This document shows positions 33,060 to 41,445 of a stretch of DNA of 64,000 bases, one piece after another. Under the pieces are notes generated by a model that was not told where the DNA came from, made no database searches, and saw nothing but the letters and a program-made list of their open reading frames with translations. This DNA is from Mangrovactinospora gilvigrisea (GTDB taxonomy: Bacteria > Actinomycetota > Actinomycetes > Streptomycetales > Streptomycetaceae), in contig NZ_MLCF01000067.1 of assembly GCF_001879105.1 (NCBI RefSeq), positions 1 to 64,000 on the forward strand. The letters are read 5' to 3'. Within the stretch, counting starts at the first letter, position 1, and each line of letters opens with the position of its first letter. A program made the translations under genes and the position numbers.

Positions 33060-33968
33060 TCAGCTGTGGATCAGGGCGTTGGCCACCGGGTAGCCGATGT
33101 AGACGGTCATCAGCAGGACGAGCATCGTCACCGGGAAGATCATTTTCTCGCTGGCGCGGTTGGCCTCCGTCTCCTCCTGCGCCGCGGTGGCCACGCGCAG
33201 CGACCGGGCCTGGGCGTGCAGGGTCTGCTGGACCGCGGCCCCGTCGTCACCGGCCAGCGAGACGATGTCGGCGGCGTCCCGCAGCTCCGGCAGCGCCAGC
33301 TCCTCCGCCAGGTGCTGCAATGCCCGCCACGGGTGCACGCCCTGCAGAGTCGCCTGCGACAGGGTTTCCCGGATACGGGCGAAGACCCAGGAGTCGCCGG
33401 CGTTCGAGGCGCGCTCCAGGGCCTGGGCGGGACCGGCGTCCGCAGCGCGCTCGAGCGCCACCAGCTCCAGGAAAGCGGCGATCGCGTAGCGGAAGTCATT
33501 GCGGCCCTCGCTGGCCTGGCCGCGCGCGGACAGGTCGGGGATGAAGTAGAAGAGCACGGCCAGGCCGACCGCGACGAACCCGGGCACCGACCAGCCCAGG
33601 GACAGCCCGGCCACAGTGAGGACCGCATTGCCCAGCAGCGGCAGGAGCAACCCGTAGAGCCCCGCGGCGACCTGGGTCCCCAGGTGCCGCTCGGGAGTGC
33701 GGCCCAACAGCTTCAGGTCGCGGTCCGGGACGCGCACCCGCAGCCCGGTGTGCGCCAAGACCACGAGGCCGATCTTGTCGAGCATCCCCGCCGCGGTCTG
33801 CGGGCCCGGCCGCGCGGCGGCGATCGTCCCGCTGTGCTGGGCGGAGGCGTCCAGCCGGGCCAGCACGTCGCCCACATCGGGGCGGCTGGGCAGCAACTCC
33901 CGCAGCACCACCAGCAGGCCCAGCCCCACCAGTGCTCCGGTCACCATCGCGGGTACCGACCAACCCAT
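33060..33968 (-). CDS. tadC: TadC-like type II secretion F membrane protein
   Basis: A 302-aa protein with three to four membrane segments (SVPAMVTGALVGLGLLVVL; LLPLLGNAVLTVAGLSLGW; SVPGFVAVGLAVLFYFIPD; FPVTMLVLLMTVYIGYPVANAL) and the T2SSF cytoplasmic domain (FRYAIAAFLELVALERAADAGPAQALERA, LSQATLQGVHPWRALQHLAEE). It forms the inner-membrane platform of the Flp pilus with TadB. ATG 33968 overlaps the TadB stop (TGATG). Confidence 0.85.
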   Translation of the reverse strand: MGWSVPAMVTGALVGLGLLVVLRELLPSRPDVGDVLARLDASAQHSGTIAAARPGPQTAAGMLDKIGLVVLAHTGLRVRVPDRDLKLLGRTPERHLGTQVAAGLYGLLLPLLGNAVLTVAGLSLGWSVPGFVAVGLAVLFYFIPDLSARGQASEGRNDFRYAIAAFLELVALERAADAGPAQALERASNAGDSWVFARIRETLSQATLQGVHPWRALQHLAEELALPELRDAADIVSLAGDDGAAVQQTLHAQARSLRVATAAQEETEANRASEKMIFPVTMLVLLMTVYIGYPVANALIHS

Positions 33969-34909
33969 CACCGACCCGCCTCCTCAAACCCCGCCTGCCG
34001 GTCCGCAGCGCTGTCGGTGCGCGTGGTCCGATCCAAGATCCTGGGAGCGGGCTTGAGCGCGGCCATCCGCCGCATCCAGCCCAAAACCGCAACAAAGGCG
34101 ACCGCCAGACCCGCCATCACCGCCTGCCCCACCGGCGTCCGGTACGGGGTGATGTAGTGCGTGGCCAGGGACACCGCGAACACACCCAGGCACATCACGG
34201 TCAACCAGCGGGCATTGGCCCGCGGCTTCTCCCGATCCGCCTCGATCTTGCGGCGCATCTCCACCTGCTCAGCCGTCGACTTCGCCTGCCGCAGCAACGC
34301 CTGAGACAAGCCGGAGGAGTGATCGTTGGCATGCAGCCACAACAGCGCGCACACGCTGTCGGCCGCCGCATCATCCAGCTCATCAGCCAGCGCTCGATAC
34401 GCATCCGCCGGCCGCCACCCGGCGGTCAACCGGCGCGCCAGTGTGGTGACCGGCTCGGCGATCGGCTCCGGCACGGTGTCCAGCGATCGGACGATCGCCT
34501 GCTCCAGGCTGATGCCGGCCTCGTGGATCGAGCCCAGACGCCGCACCCAGTGCTCCAGCGCCTCCAACCGCGCGATCGCCTTCGTCGCATTGCCGCCCGG
34601 ACGCAGCAGCGCCGGCCCGAACAGCACCGTGATACCGACGATCACCCCGGCCACCGGGATCCCGGTCACCGCCCACACCACCACCATCGCCGCCAACGCC
34701 GCGACGCCCAGGGCCCGCAGCCGACGGGTGCCCGAAACGCTGCCGCCCTGCGTGGCCCGCAACCACAAGCGCACCGCTCGCCGCTCCAACGGGCCGCGGC
34801 GCCGCGCACTCTCCCGATCCGCCCAACCGACCAAGCCCGCGACGGCGGCGAACAACCCACCCAGCAACGCCGCCCCGCACAACGCGGTCAGCAGCATCTG
34901 CAGCGTCAC
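33968..34909 (-). CDS. tadB: TadB-like type II secretion F membrane protein
   Basis: A 313-aa protein with N-terminal membrane helices, the T2SSF domain (LEHWVRRLGSIHEAGISLEQAIVRSLDTVPEPIAEPVTTLARRLTAGWRPADAYRALADEL, SSGLSQALLRQAKSTAEQVEMRRKIEADREKPRANARWLTVMCLG) and C-terminal helices. GTG 34909 overlaps the TadA stop (GTGA). Partner of TadC in the pilus platform. Confidence 0.85.
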   Translation of the reverse strand: MTLQMLLTALCGAALLGGLFAAVAGLVGWADRESARRRGPLERRAVRLWLRATQGGSVSGTRRLRALGVAALAAMVVVWAVTGIPVAGVIVGITVLFGPALLRPGGNATKAIARLEALEHWVRRLGSIHEAGISLEQAIVRSLDTVPEPIAEPVTTLARRLTAGWRPADAYRALADELDDAAADSVCALLWLHANDHSSGLSQALLRQAKSTAEQVEMRRKIEADREKPRANARWLTVMCLGVFAVSLATHYITPYRTPVGQAVMAGLAVAFVAVLGWMRRMAALKPAPRILDRTTRTDSAADRQAGFEEAGR

Positions 34910-36555
34910 ATCGGCCCCCTGAAGTCCATCGCCCGCCAGCGGCCCACACCCGGCTGCGCAAGCAGGCGCCTGTCGAACCCGACCCGCTCCAAGTCGGCGA
35001 GGCAGTTGGGCGGCACATAGGGCACCGCCCGCGGATCGCGCTCCCCAGCCTTGAAGACGAACTGCGTCGCAGGCTGACCGGAATCGCCCAACCCCGTCAC
35101 CTCCAGCACCTCCGAGACAAACCGGTGCCGACGCCCGCCGAGCGGCGTCTCATCGACCATCCGGAGGATGACGACGAAATCGATGGACTCCGCCAAGGCC
35201 CTGAAGGCGTTGTCGATGGTGGTGTTGGAAAACTGCGCGCACAGCCGCGCCAACCGAGGCAGAGCATTGCGGCCCGTGTTGATGTGCATGGTGGCCATCG
35301 AGCCACCCTCACCGGAGGTCATCGCCTCCACCATCTGCGGCGCCTCGGGGCCACGCACCTCGCCCACCATGGTCCGCTGATTGGTGTGCCGCAGGGCATG
35401 CCGAAACAACTGGTCGAGCGGCACCTCGCCGGCCTGCCGGCCGTCCGGCAGGAACTCGCCGTTGCCCTCGCGCGCCTCGAAGGAGATCACGTTCGTGCGG
35501 CCCTCGTCCTTGTGCAGCCACAGCTCCCGCTCGGTCTCCAGCGTCACCACCCGCTGCTCCATGGGGATCTGACGCGCCATCGCCCGCAGCAAAGTGGTCT
35601 TGCCGACCGCCTGGCTCCCGGCGATCACGACGTTCTTGCGGGCCAGCACCAGCGCCGCCAGGAACGCGGCCAGCGTCTCATCGATCGTCCCCCAGGCGAC
35701 CAACTGCTCCAGGCCGTGGTGGAGGATGCGATGTCGACGGATGGTCACTTCGACCTGCTCGGTCACCCAAGCGGCCGCCGCCAACCGTGAGCCGTCCGGC
35801 AACCGCAGGTCCAGCGTGGGCCGCGCCGGCGTCCAGACCCGCTCCTGGCCGGCGCGCCGAGCCAGACCGCGAATCAGGTCGATGACCTCCTGCTCGCTGC
35901 CCGCGATCCGGCCGACCGGCTGGTGAGGCCGGTCGTAGTAGTCCACCGTCGCCTCGGTGCCGCGGATATAGATGTTCTCGATGTCCGGGTCCCGCAGCAA
36001 TGGCTCCAGGCGTCCGGCCCGGAAGATGGAGTTGAAGACGGAATCGATCAGGTCCCGCTCCGCCTGCTCCGACAGAGCCCGTTTGCGCTGCGACTCCTCG
36101 GTGGCCCAGCGCGCGACCGCGTTGCGGATCAGGGCCCGGCCGCGCTGCTCCCGGTCCTCTTCCGACAAGGCAGCCCCGTCGTGATCCTTCTCCTCCGCGA
36201 CCATCTGGTCCGAGACTTGGCGCTGCAACTCCCGCACCACGTCCGCGGTGAAGGGGCGCACCTCCGGCTCGACCACCGCGGCGGGCAGCGCCTGCGGCTC
36301 GGGCCGAGTGGACACACCGGCGAGCGCCGCCCGCACAGCGTTGTGAAGGTCCTGCGCCTGCCCCGCTGCCGGCGTCTGGCGGGCTGGCGGCGGGGGAGGA
36401 GCGACCGGCTGCGGCGGCAGGGGGTAGGCCGGGATCGGCAGCGCCGCCCCGGTGCCGGCCGACCCGTTCTTGTACGGATTGCGGTTGGCGCCTTGGGTGT
36501 GGCCGTTGGCTGCCTGAAGCGGCCAGCCGCGTGCGTCCTCCTCGGATTCAGCCAC
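34906..36555 (-). CDS. tadA: TadA/CpaF family secretion ATPase
   Basis: A 549-aa protein with a 170-residue variable N-terminus, then the CpaF core: IENIYIRGTE, Walker A VIAGSQAVGKTTLLRAMA, the Asp/Glu boxes (QRVVTLETERELWLHKDE), and the HTNQRTMVGEVRGPEAPQMVEAMTSGEGGSMATMHIN block with the His box. It powers Flp pilus assembly at the inner face of the membrane. Its start overlaps the end of the TadZ-like gene by eight bases. Confidence 0.93.
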   Translation of the reverse strand: MAESEEDARGWPLQAANGHTQGANRNPYKNGSAGTGAALPIPAYPLPPQPVAPPPPPARQTPAAGQAQDLHNAVRAALAGVSTRPEPQALPAAVVEPEVRPFTADVVRELQRQVSDQMVAEEKDHDGAALSEEDREQRGRALIRNAVARWATEESQRKRALSEQAERDLIDSVFNSIFRAGRLEPLLRDPDIENIYIRGTEATVDYYDRPHQPVGRIAGSEQEVIDLIRGLARRAGQERVWTPARPTLDLRLPDGSRLAAAAWVTEQVEVTIRRHRILHHGLEQLVAWGTIDETLAAFLAALVLARKNVVIAGSQAVGKTTLLRAMARQIPMEQRVVTLETERELWLHKDEGRTNVISFEAREGNGEFLPDGRQAGEVPLDQLFRHALRHTNQRTMVGEVRGPEAPQMVEAMTSGEGGSMATMHINTGRNALPRLARLCAQFSNTTIDNAFRALAESIDFVVILRMVDETPLGGRRHRFVSEVLEVTGLGDSGQPATQFVFKAGERDPRAVPYVPPNCLADLERVGFDRRLLAQPGVGRWRAMDFRGPM

Positions 36556-37420
36556 CGGACACCCCCCGGGCCTGTGCCAGTGCCGTGGCCACCTCGCGCG
36601 GCGAAAGCCCGACCGCCCGGCGGGCCGGCAACTGCACCGGTTGCTGCTGGCGGGCGTTGGCCACCGCGTTGCACATCGCCTGCCCCACCTGGGCCGCCGC
36701 CTTCATCAGCGGCGAGCGCTTCGGCGCGGGCGCGCGCCGACCGCGACCGAGCGAGAAGACCTTGGCGCGCTCTTCGTCCCACGGCAGCTGCAGCACCATG
36801 TTCCCGCCCAGGCCCAGATGCTGAGCCGCCTCTCCCGCAGTCACCGGGCCGTTGTCGAGCATCAGCAGGGCCGGCGGAAGCCCAGCTGGTGCGTGCTGCC
36901 GACGCGCAGCAGTCAGCGACGCCAGCACGGGCCGCGTCGCGGCAACCGACGGCAGATGCGACTGCGCCACCATCATCACCAGATCCGACCGGTAGACCAC
37001 CGCGGCCGGATACTCCTCCGCCAGCTGCCCGGCACTTTGAATGACGCGCCCGGCATCCACCAGCACATCCAGTCCAGCGCTCTCCAACCCGGCGAAGACC
37101 GCAGACAGCGGCTCCCAGGTACGCACCAGCCCCTGCGCCTGCAGCGGATCCGTCAGCCCCGGAAGCAGCAGCCGCCCCTCCTCCAACGTAATCAGGTGGT
37201 TCTCAAAGGCCTCGGCCAGCCGCCCTGCACGATGCGCCTCCGCCAGATGGTGAAGCCCCCGCTCCACACCCAAGTCGCCCTCGAAGAACCCGGCGCGGAT
37301 GGTGCCGCCAGCCGGGTCGGCCTCCACCAACAGCACCGGCCGCGGCCACGTGAAGGCCAGCGCGAGGGCGGTGGTCGAGGTCCCGTAGCTGCGGGCTGAA
37401 AGCAGGGTGATCACGCTCAT
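36548..37420 (-). CDS. tadZ: TadZ/CpaE-like ParA-family protein
   Basis: A 290-aa protein. The N-terminus (VITLLSARSYGTSTTALALAFTWPRPVLLVEADPAGGTIRA) follows the ParA/MinD layout, but the P-loop lysines of KGGxGKT are replaced by SARSYGTST, so ATP hydrolysis may be lost or altered. The VLVDAGR and YRSDLVMMVAQSHLPSVAATRPVL segments match the later strands. Such proteins position the Flp machinery at the pole. It lies six bases upstream-coupled to TadA and follows the SAF gene. Confidence 0.8.
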   Translation of the reverse strand: MSVITLLSARSYGTSTTALALAFTWPRPVLLVEADPAGGTIRAGFFEGDLGVERGLHHLAEAHRAGRLAEAFENHLITLEEGRLLLPGLTDPLQAQGLVRTWEPLSAVFAGLESAGLDVLVDAGRVIQSAGQLAEEYPAAVVYRSDLVMMVAQSHLPSVAATRPVLASLTAARRQHAPAGLPPALLMLDNGPVTAGEAAQHLGLGGNMVLQLPWDEERAKVFSLGRGRRAPAPKRSPLMKAAAQVGQAMCNAVANARQQQPVQLPARRAVGLSPREVATALAQARGVSGG

Positions 37421-37426
37421 GGTGCG

Positions 37427-38116
37427 TCAGCTCGCATCCGTGATCAGCGTGACACCGCTCGCCGCCTCGGACGCCACCTTCGGCCCATCACTGGGATCGA
37501 CCGCCACGTCCACCACGCGCGCCCCGTTGGAATCGGCCGCGCCGACACGCAGCACCACGCCCTGGATCGACCCGGCACTGCCCGATGCCTTGCTTGACCC
37601 GCTCCCGCTGCTCGCGCCGTCCCCGGTGTTCCCGGACGCAACGATCAGCACGTGCGTGCCCGGAGCGGGGGCCTCGCCCGGAAGCTGACCAGGCTTCAAC
37701 TGCAACCCAATGGTCTGCTTGCCGGCCGTCAGAGGATTCGTGCTGGTCGTCGAGGCCGGTGTCAGCAGGCTCCCGGCCGGGATGTCGACTGCGGCCAACT
37801 TGCCGATCACCGTCTTGGCCTGGGACAGCGGCACGGTCTTGACCGAGGGATCCGACGGCAGGTGAGCAATGCGCAGGTCCGCCTTGCTGATGGTCTGTCC
37901 CACGTGCACGGTGGTGGCCACCGCCAACACCTCGTCCCGATGCCCGGCCTGCGTGACCAGGGCAGTGCCCCCCAGCGCGCCCACGACCACCAGGGCCAGG
38001 CCGAGCGCGGTCACCCCGGGCCGGCGCCGCCGCCGCGGAGCGGGCGCGGGCGCCGCGGTGGGCGCGGCGCCCAGGAACTGCTGCGGCGGGACCTCCGCCG
38101 TCTTGTCAGCACGCAC
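37427..38116 (-). CDS. cpaB: SAF-domain protein, CpaB/RcpC-like
   Basis: A 229-aa protein. GTG 38116 lies six bases after GGAAGGTC. After a basic, Pro-rich cytoplasmic tail there is one membrane helix (VTALGLALVVVGALGGTALV), then a SAF domain (AVATTVHVGQTISKADLRIAHLPSDPSVKTVPLSQAKTVIGKLAAVDIPAGSLLTPAS). This is the layout of the Flp pilus assembly protein CpaB/RcpC. It precedes TadZ and TadA in the operon. Confidence 0.8.
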   Translation of the reverse strand: MRADKTAEVPPQQFLGAAPTAAPAPAPRRRRRPGVTALGLALVVVGALGGTALVTQAGHRDEVLAVATTVHVGQTISKADLRIAHLPSDPSVKTVPLSQAKTVIGKLAAVDIPAGSLLTPASTTSTNPLTAGKQTIGLQLKPGQLPGEAPAPGTHVLIVASGNTGDGASSGSGSSKASGSAGSIQGVVLRVGAADSNGARVVDVAVDPSDGPKVASEAASGVTLITDAS

Positions 38117-38142
38117 CTCGTAGACCTTCCTGCCAGGACGTT

Positions 38143-39078
38143 CTAGTTGTTGAGGGACTGGACTTCGGCGACCTTGGCCGCAGCTGCGGCGGTGCGGTTC
38201 TGGTCGTTCAGCTGGCCGGTCTCGCCCGTGGTCGCCGTCCAGGTCACCGACCAGTGCGTCGTCACCTGGACCCGGAAGTTGCCGGTCTGCTGGTAGCGGT
38301 AGCCGCACTGCGGCGACATCGCGTTGCCGTAGGACTTGCTGTAGGGCTCGCCCGGCTGCGTGCAGGGCACGCTGTCGCCGTCGCCCATGTCCCACAACGC
38401 TCTGGTCACCTTGGCGGTCACGGTCACCGAGATGCCGCCGGCTGCGGCGGTGCCTGTCTGCGGGCCCCACCCGGTGGGGCTGTCGTCGATCCACATCCAC
38501 ACTGGCATCCCCACGATTCCGGCCTTGCCGTTGTTTGGGGTGAAGTGGATGCCCGGGGCCGCGAGCTTCATCTTGTTGAAGGCCTGTTGCGCCAGCACTG
38601 CTGGGTCTGGAGGAGCAACCTTGCCGGGCGGATTCGCGAGCATCACGATGACGGACGACTGCTGAGTACCACCGGCGGAGTAGCAGGTCTTCAGGTAGGG
38701 GCTCGCCTTGGGATCCTTCTTCGGGAGGGTGACGCCACGCCCCTGGGCCGTGATGTCGGAGGCATTCGCCGGGCGGTAGTAGCACATGCCTACGGCGTCG
38801 CCCAGGTAGGGGTCCTTGCACGGCAGGTTGACGGCCTTCAACCCACATGAGCTCGTTGACGATGAGCTCTGTTGGTCGTGCTTCCCCGGCCTGGAGGGCG
38901 TTGGGCTGCCTGGCTTCCCCGGAGAGGTGGCTCCGTAACAAACGAAGCCCGAGCTAGAGCATCCGTGCGGCGCGGTGACCCCGTCATCACCTGTGGCATA
39001 GCTGGGGCCCATGTTGCAGGAGATCGCTAGGGCGAGCATGAGAATGGCCGCCGTCGAGCCACCCCGCCTTGTCAACAT
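38143..39078 (-). CDS. secreted protein of the Tad locus
   Basis: A 311-aa protein with a signal peptide (RRGGSTAAILMLALAISCNMGPSYATG). The mature part has many cysteines (HGCSSSGFVCYG, SCGLKAVNLPCKDPY, MCYYRP, KTCYS, VPCTQP, QCGYRY) and a tryptophan-rich sandwich (MPVWMWIDDSPTGWGPQ, FRVQVTTHWSVTWTATTGETG). It may be exported and disulfide-bonded, possibly a pilus-associated surface protein. It overlaps the lipoprotein gene by seven bases, so the two are co-translated. Confidence 0.65.
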   Translation of the reverse strand: MLTRRGGSTAAILMLALAISCNMGPSYATGDDGVTAPHGCSSSGFVCYGATSPGKPGSPTPSRPGKHDQQSSSSTSSCGLKAVNLPCKDPYLGDAVGMCYYRPANASDITAQGRGVTLPKKDPKASPYLKTCYSAGGTQQSSVIVMLANPPGKVAPPDPAVLAQQAFNKMKLAAPGIHFTPNNGKAGIVGMPVWMWIDDSPTGWGPQTGTAAAGGISVTVTAKVTRALWDMGDGDSVPCTQPGEPYSKSYGNAMSPQCGYRYQQTGNFRVQVTTHWSVTWTATTGETGQLNDQNRTAAAAAKVAEVQSLNN

Positions 39079-39653
39079 GATTGGTTCCGGTTCGCCAGGC
39101 GTTCCGCGACGACCCATTGGCCGGTTGTCGAGCGACGCATCGTAGCCTCGACGACGTACTTGAGTGGTTGCTGCGGGAGGGTTACTCGTTTCCCGGTCGA
39201 CTTGAGCGTCGGATACCAATGCCGGCTGTCGAAGCACTGACGAACTGTCGCCTGCGGTGGCCGGTGCTTCATATCCACCGAAGAGACCTGCTCGTCGGTT
39301 ACCACCGGTTGTCCCTGCCAGATCACACCATCGCGCTTGTCGGCAGCAAGCTGCTCCAGGATCGCGGTCAGGGCATCGCCTCCTGTGACCTGCATGAGGC
39401 GTGTGCCCTCTGGACTGTTGGTATGGAGCGTCGTGACCACGGAACTGGTGTAGTCGTCCAATGCTCCGGTGATCTTCGCGTCCTCGGAGGCTGAAGGCGA
39501 AGGACTGGGCGATGCAGATGCACTCGGCGTGCTGGAGTCCTTCGACGAGACCTTTGCACCGTTGCTGCTGCAGCCGGTCAGGCCGACCGCGACGCACAGG
39601 GCCCCGACCGCTGCCACGACGCGGATGTTCGTGGTGCGACTGGTTGACGTCAC
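39072..39653 (-). CDS. lipoprotein of the Tad locus
   Basis: A 193-aa protein starting at GTG 39653 after GAGGGGG. The signal peptide ends in a lipobox, VGLTGCSS, followed by a Ser/Pro/Ala linker. The mature domain (ITGALDDYTSSVVTTLHTNSPEGTRLMQVTGGDALTAILEQLAADKRDG, MKHRPPQATVRQCFDSRHWYPTLKSTGKRV, KYVVEATMRRSTTGQWVVAE) resembles secreted Streptomyces proteins of unknown function. It opens the Tad operon together with the secreted protein. Confidence 0.7.
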   Translation of the reverse strand: MTSTSRTTNIRVVAAVGALCVAVGLTGCSSNGAKVSSKDSSTPSASASPSPSPSASEDAKITGALDDYTSSVVTTLHTNSPEGTRLMQVTGGDALTAILEQLAADKRDGVIWQGQPVVTDEQVSSVDMKHRPPQATVRQCFDSRHWYPTLKSTGKRVTLPQQPLKYVVEATMRRSTTGQWVVAERLANRNQSC

Positions 39654-39759
39654 TGGTCCCCCTCGTGGGTGGGTGCAGGTCGGGCTGGCTGGCCGGCTGG
39701 TAGGGAAGCCGGTGCCGTGGGCTTGAAGTCGGTCGCTCGCGCCGACGGCGGCGGGCGGG

Positions 39760-40245
39760 TCATCTGAGCCTCTGGGGCATGGCGCTGGCGCGGCTGGGAT
39801 CGGAGGCCGGCCCCCGGCCGCGGACGATGCGGATGGCCTGGTGCGCCGCGTAGACGGCCGGCGTCGTCACCTGGAAGGAGTCGCTGCTGAACAGGCCGGC
39901 GAGGGTGTCCGCGACGTCCGGCTGCAGGGCTACGCGGCCGAGTTCGAGCATCGGGTAGCCCTCGACATGCGGGACGACGTCGCTCTGCTCGAAGCCGGCG
40001 CGCAACCTCATCCACGACAGGTCGTGAACCGGCCGGTCCAGCAGATCGGTCGGCAGGACGCCGAGCTCGCGGGCGAGTGCGAATAGGCTTCGCGGCTCGG
40101 GAAGATGCCGGCCCATCTCGTAGCGGATGACGGCGTGACGGTCCTTGCCGATCCTCGCGCCGAGGGCGTGCTGGGACAGCTGCAGGGCGGTGCGGCGCTC
40201 GCGCAGCAGCTGCGCTGAGAAACCTCGGACTCCGCGCGACCCCAT
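39760..40245 (-). CDS. XRE-family regulator upstream of the Tad locus
   Basis: A 161-aa protein; ATG 40245 follows GGAGGGAA. The N-terminal 65 residues form a lambda-repressor-type HTH (SAQLLRERRTALQLSQHALGARIGKDRHAVIRYEMGRHLPEPRSLFALARELGVLPTDLLD). The C-terminal half (VVPHVEGYPMLELGRVALQPDVADTLAGLFSSDSFQVTTPAVYAAHQAIRIVRGRG) is an unassigned effector part. It is followed by the lipoprotein gene after 106 bases, and preceded by an inverted-repeat operator, so it likely regulates itself and the pilus operon. Confidence 0.75.
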   Translation of the reverse strand: MGSRGVRGFSAQLLRERRTALQLSQHALGARIGKDRHAVIRYEMGRHLPEPRSLFALARELGVLPTDLLDRPVHDLSWMRLRAGFEQSDVVPHVEGYPMLELGRVALQPDVADTLAGLFSSDSFQVTTPAVYAAHQAIRIVRGRGPASDPSRASAMPQRLR

Positions 40246-40351
40246 TTGGCTGTTCCCTCCCCGTGCCAGCCACGCCCAGGCACGCGCTTGCGCCGGGACG
40301 GACGTGTGCGCACTGCGGTGAAACTGGTCACCCCCGTGGCAAACAGTGGAG

Positions 40352-40383
40352 ACACCGTTTCAGCCATCACGGTGTGCTGTCAA
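40352..40383 (-). promoter_or_regulatory. XRE gene promoter with overlapping inverted-repeat operator
   Basis: Reading leftward, TTGACA (40383-40378) is a consensus -35, followed after 17 bases by AAACGG (40360-40355). The inverted repeat ACACCGT (40352-40358) and ACGGTGT (40369-40375) overlaps the spacer and the -10, as expected for an autorepressor of the adjacent XRE gene. Confidence 0.45.
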
Positions 40384-40593
40384 TCATCTGCCCTCTGCAT
40401 CAGCAGACGCACGTGCATTTGCAAGTGAACATTCAACGGCCCTGGTTGGACAGTGAGTTGACCCCTCATCACGAACACATGGTCGACAGCTTAGGGGTGG
40501 CTGGAACTCTCCAATGCGGGCGGCCGGTGCGGAGGCGGTTGACCGGCTGATGCCCCTTGTGCGGGCCCTCGGATCCGGAGCCCGGACAGCGCG

Positions 40594-40634
40594 AGCCGCC
40601 CAGGACCGGGCGGAGGGCGCGGTCCTGGGCGGCT
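40594..40634 (-). terminator. 15-bp stem hairpin after the 40647 gene
   Basis: AGCCGCCCAGGACCG (40594-40608) pairs perfectly with CGGTCCTGGGCGGCT (40620-40634), 12 bases beyond the stop of the leftward gene. Confidence 0.75.
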
Positions 40635-40646
40635 TGGCGGGTCGGC

Positions 40647-41357
40647 TCAGCGGGTGATCTCGACGCACACGGCGATCGTGTCGGTGGGTGCCGCGTCGAG
40701 GCGGTCGTTGCACTCCTCGATGTAGGCGCTCGACTCCTCCTCGGTGCAGTTCACCCGATCGGTGAAGGCCGGGTCGATGCTCCAGTTGCCGTTCAGGTCG
40801 ACCATCGCCGTGGCGGGGAGGGCACGGCGGGCATGCCGCTCGGCGAAGGCGTCGGTATCCAGTGCGAGCGCCGCGTCGAGGTCGACCAGCAGCCTGGGGT
40901 GCAGCGCTTTGCGTGCCTGGGCCGCCTGCGGCTGCTGGGTGAACTGCTGCTCCGCGCGGTGCAGCGGCAAGGCCTCCGGGGCGGCGCGGTGCCGGGTCAG
41001 GAAGCTGCGCCACGGGGCGCCGGTCGGCAGGTGCTGCGAGCGGGCGAGGAAGCCCGCGTGGCGGTTGGCGGCCCAGCGCCGGGCCTGTGCCCGCGCCTGG
41101 AGGAGGTCCAGGAGGTGGAGCGGGCCGCCTGCGACTGCGTCGCGGGCGGGCTGGGTGCGCAGCAGCCGCGGGTCGTCGAGGTTGGCGGCGGGGGGATGGA
41201 AGTGCCCGGCGTAGCGGCCGCCGGGGATCCAGTGCTCCCACTGGCCGATGCGGTCGGGATCCGCGCCGTCGTCGGCGAAGGGCTCTAGGGCGCTGGTGAG
41301 GGTGTCCGCGAGGGCGTCGGTCGGCGGCAGGAGGACGAGCGCGGAGAAGTGCGACAT
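40647..41357 (-). CDS. hypothetical protein, 236 aa
   Basis: ATG 41357 follows GGAG by seven bases. The protein starts FSALVLLPPTDALADTLTSALEPFADDGADPDRIGQWEHWIPGGRYAGHF. It continues with ARAQARRWAANRHAGFLARSQHLPTGAPWRSFLTRH and ends with MVDLNGNWSIDPAFTDRVNCTEEESSAYIEECNDRLDAAPTDTIAVCVEITR. The pattern suggests a phage/plasmid hypothetical with a Trp/His-rich N-terminal region. It is the third gene of the operon from promoter P2. Function unknown. Confidence 0.6.
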   Translation of the reverse strand: MSHFSALVLLPPTDALADTLTSALEPFADDGADPDRIGQWEHWIPGGRYAGHFHPPAANLDDPRLLRTQPARDAVAGGPLHLLDLLQARAQARRWAANRHAGFLARSQHLPTGAPWRSFLTRHRAAPEALPLHRAEQQFTQQPQAAQARKALHPRLLVDLDAALALDTDAFAERHARRALPATAMVDLNGNWSIDPAFTDRVNCTEEESSAYIEECNDRLDAAPTDTIAVCVEITR

Positions 41358-41445
41358 GGTCAGCTCCGTTGGATGTGGCGGTCGGTGAGCCCCGCTGACC
41401 GGCTCTCGACTGCGCGGGGCGGGGAGAGGTGGCACCGTTCGGCAG

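Larger units (their letters stand above)
40246..40646. other. 401-bp intergenic region with operator and terminator
   Basis: Holds the promoter and operator of the XRE gene (40352-40383), a less GC-rich stretch at 40380-40500, and the hairpin at 40594-40634 that ends the leftward operon from 42529. No further gene is convincing. Confidence 0.5.
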
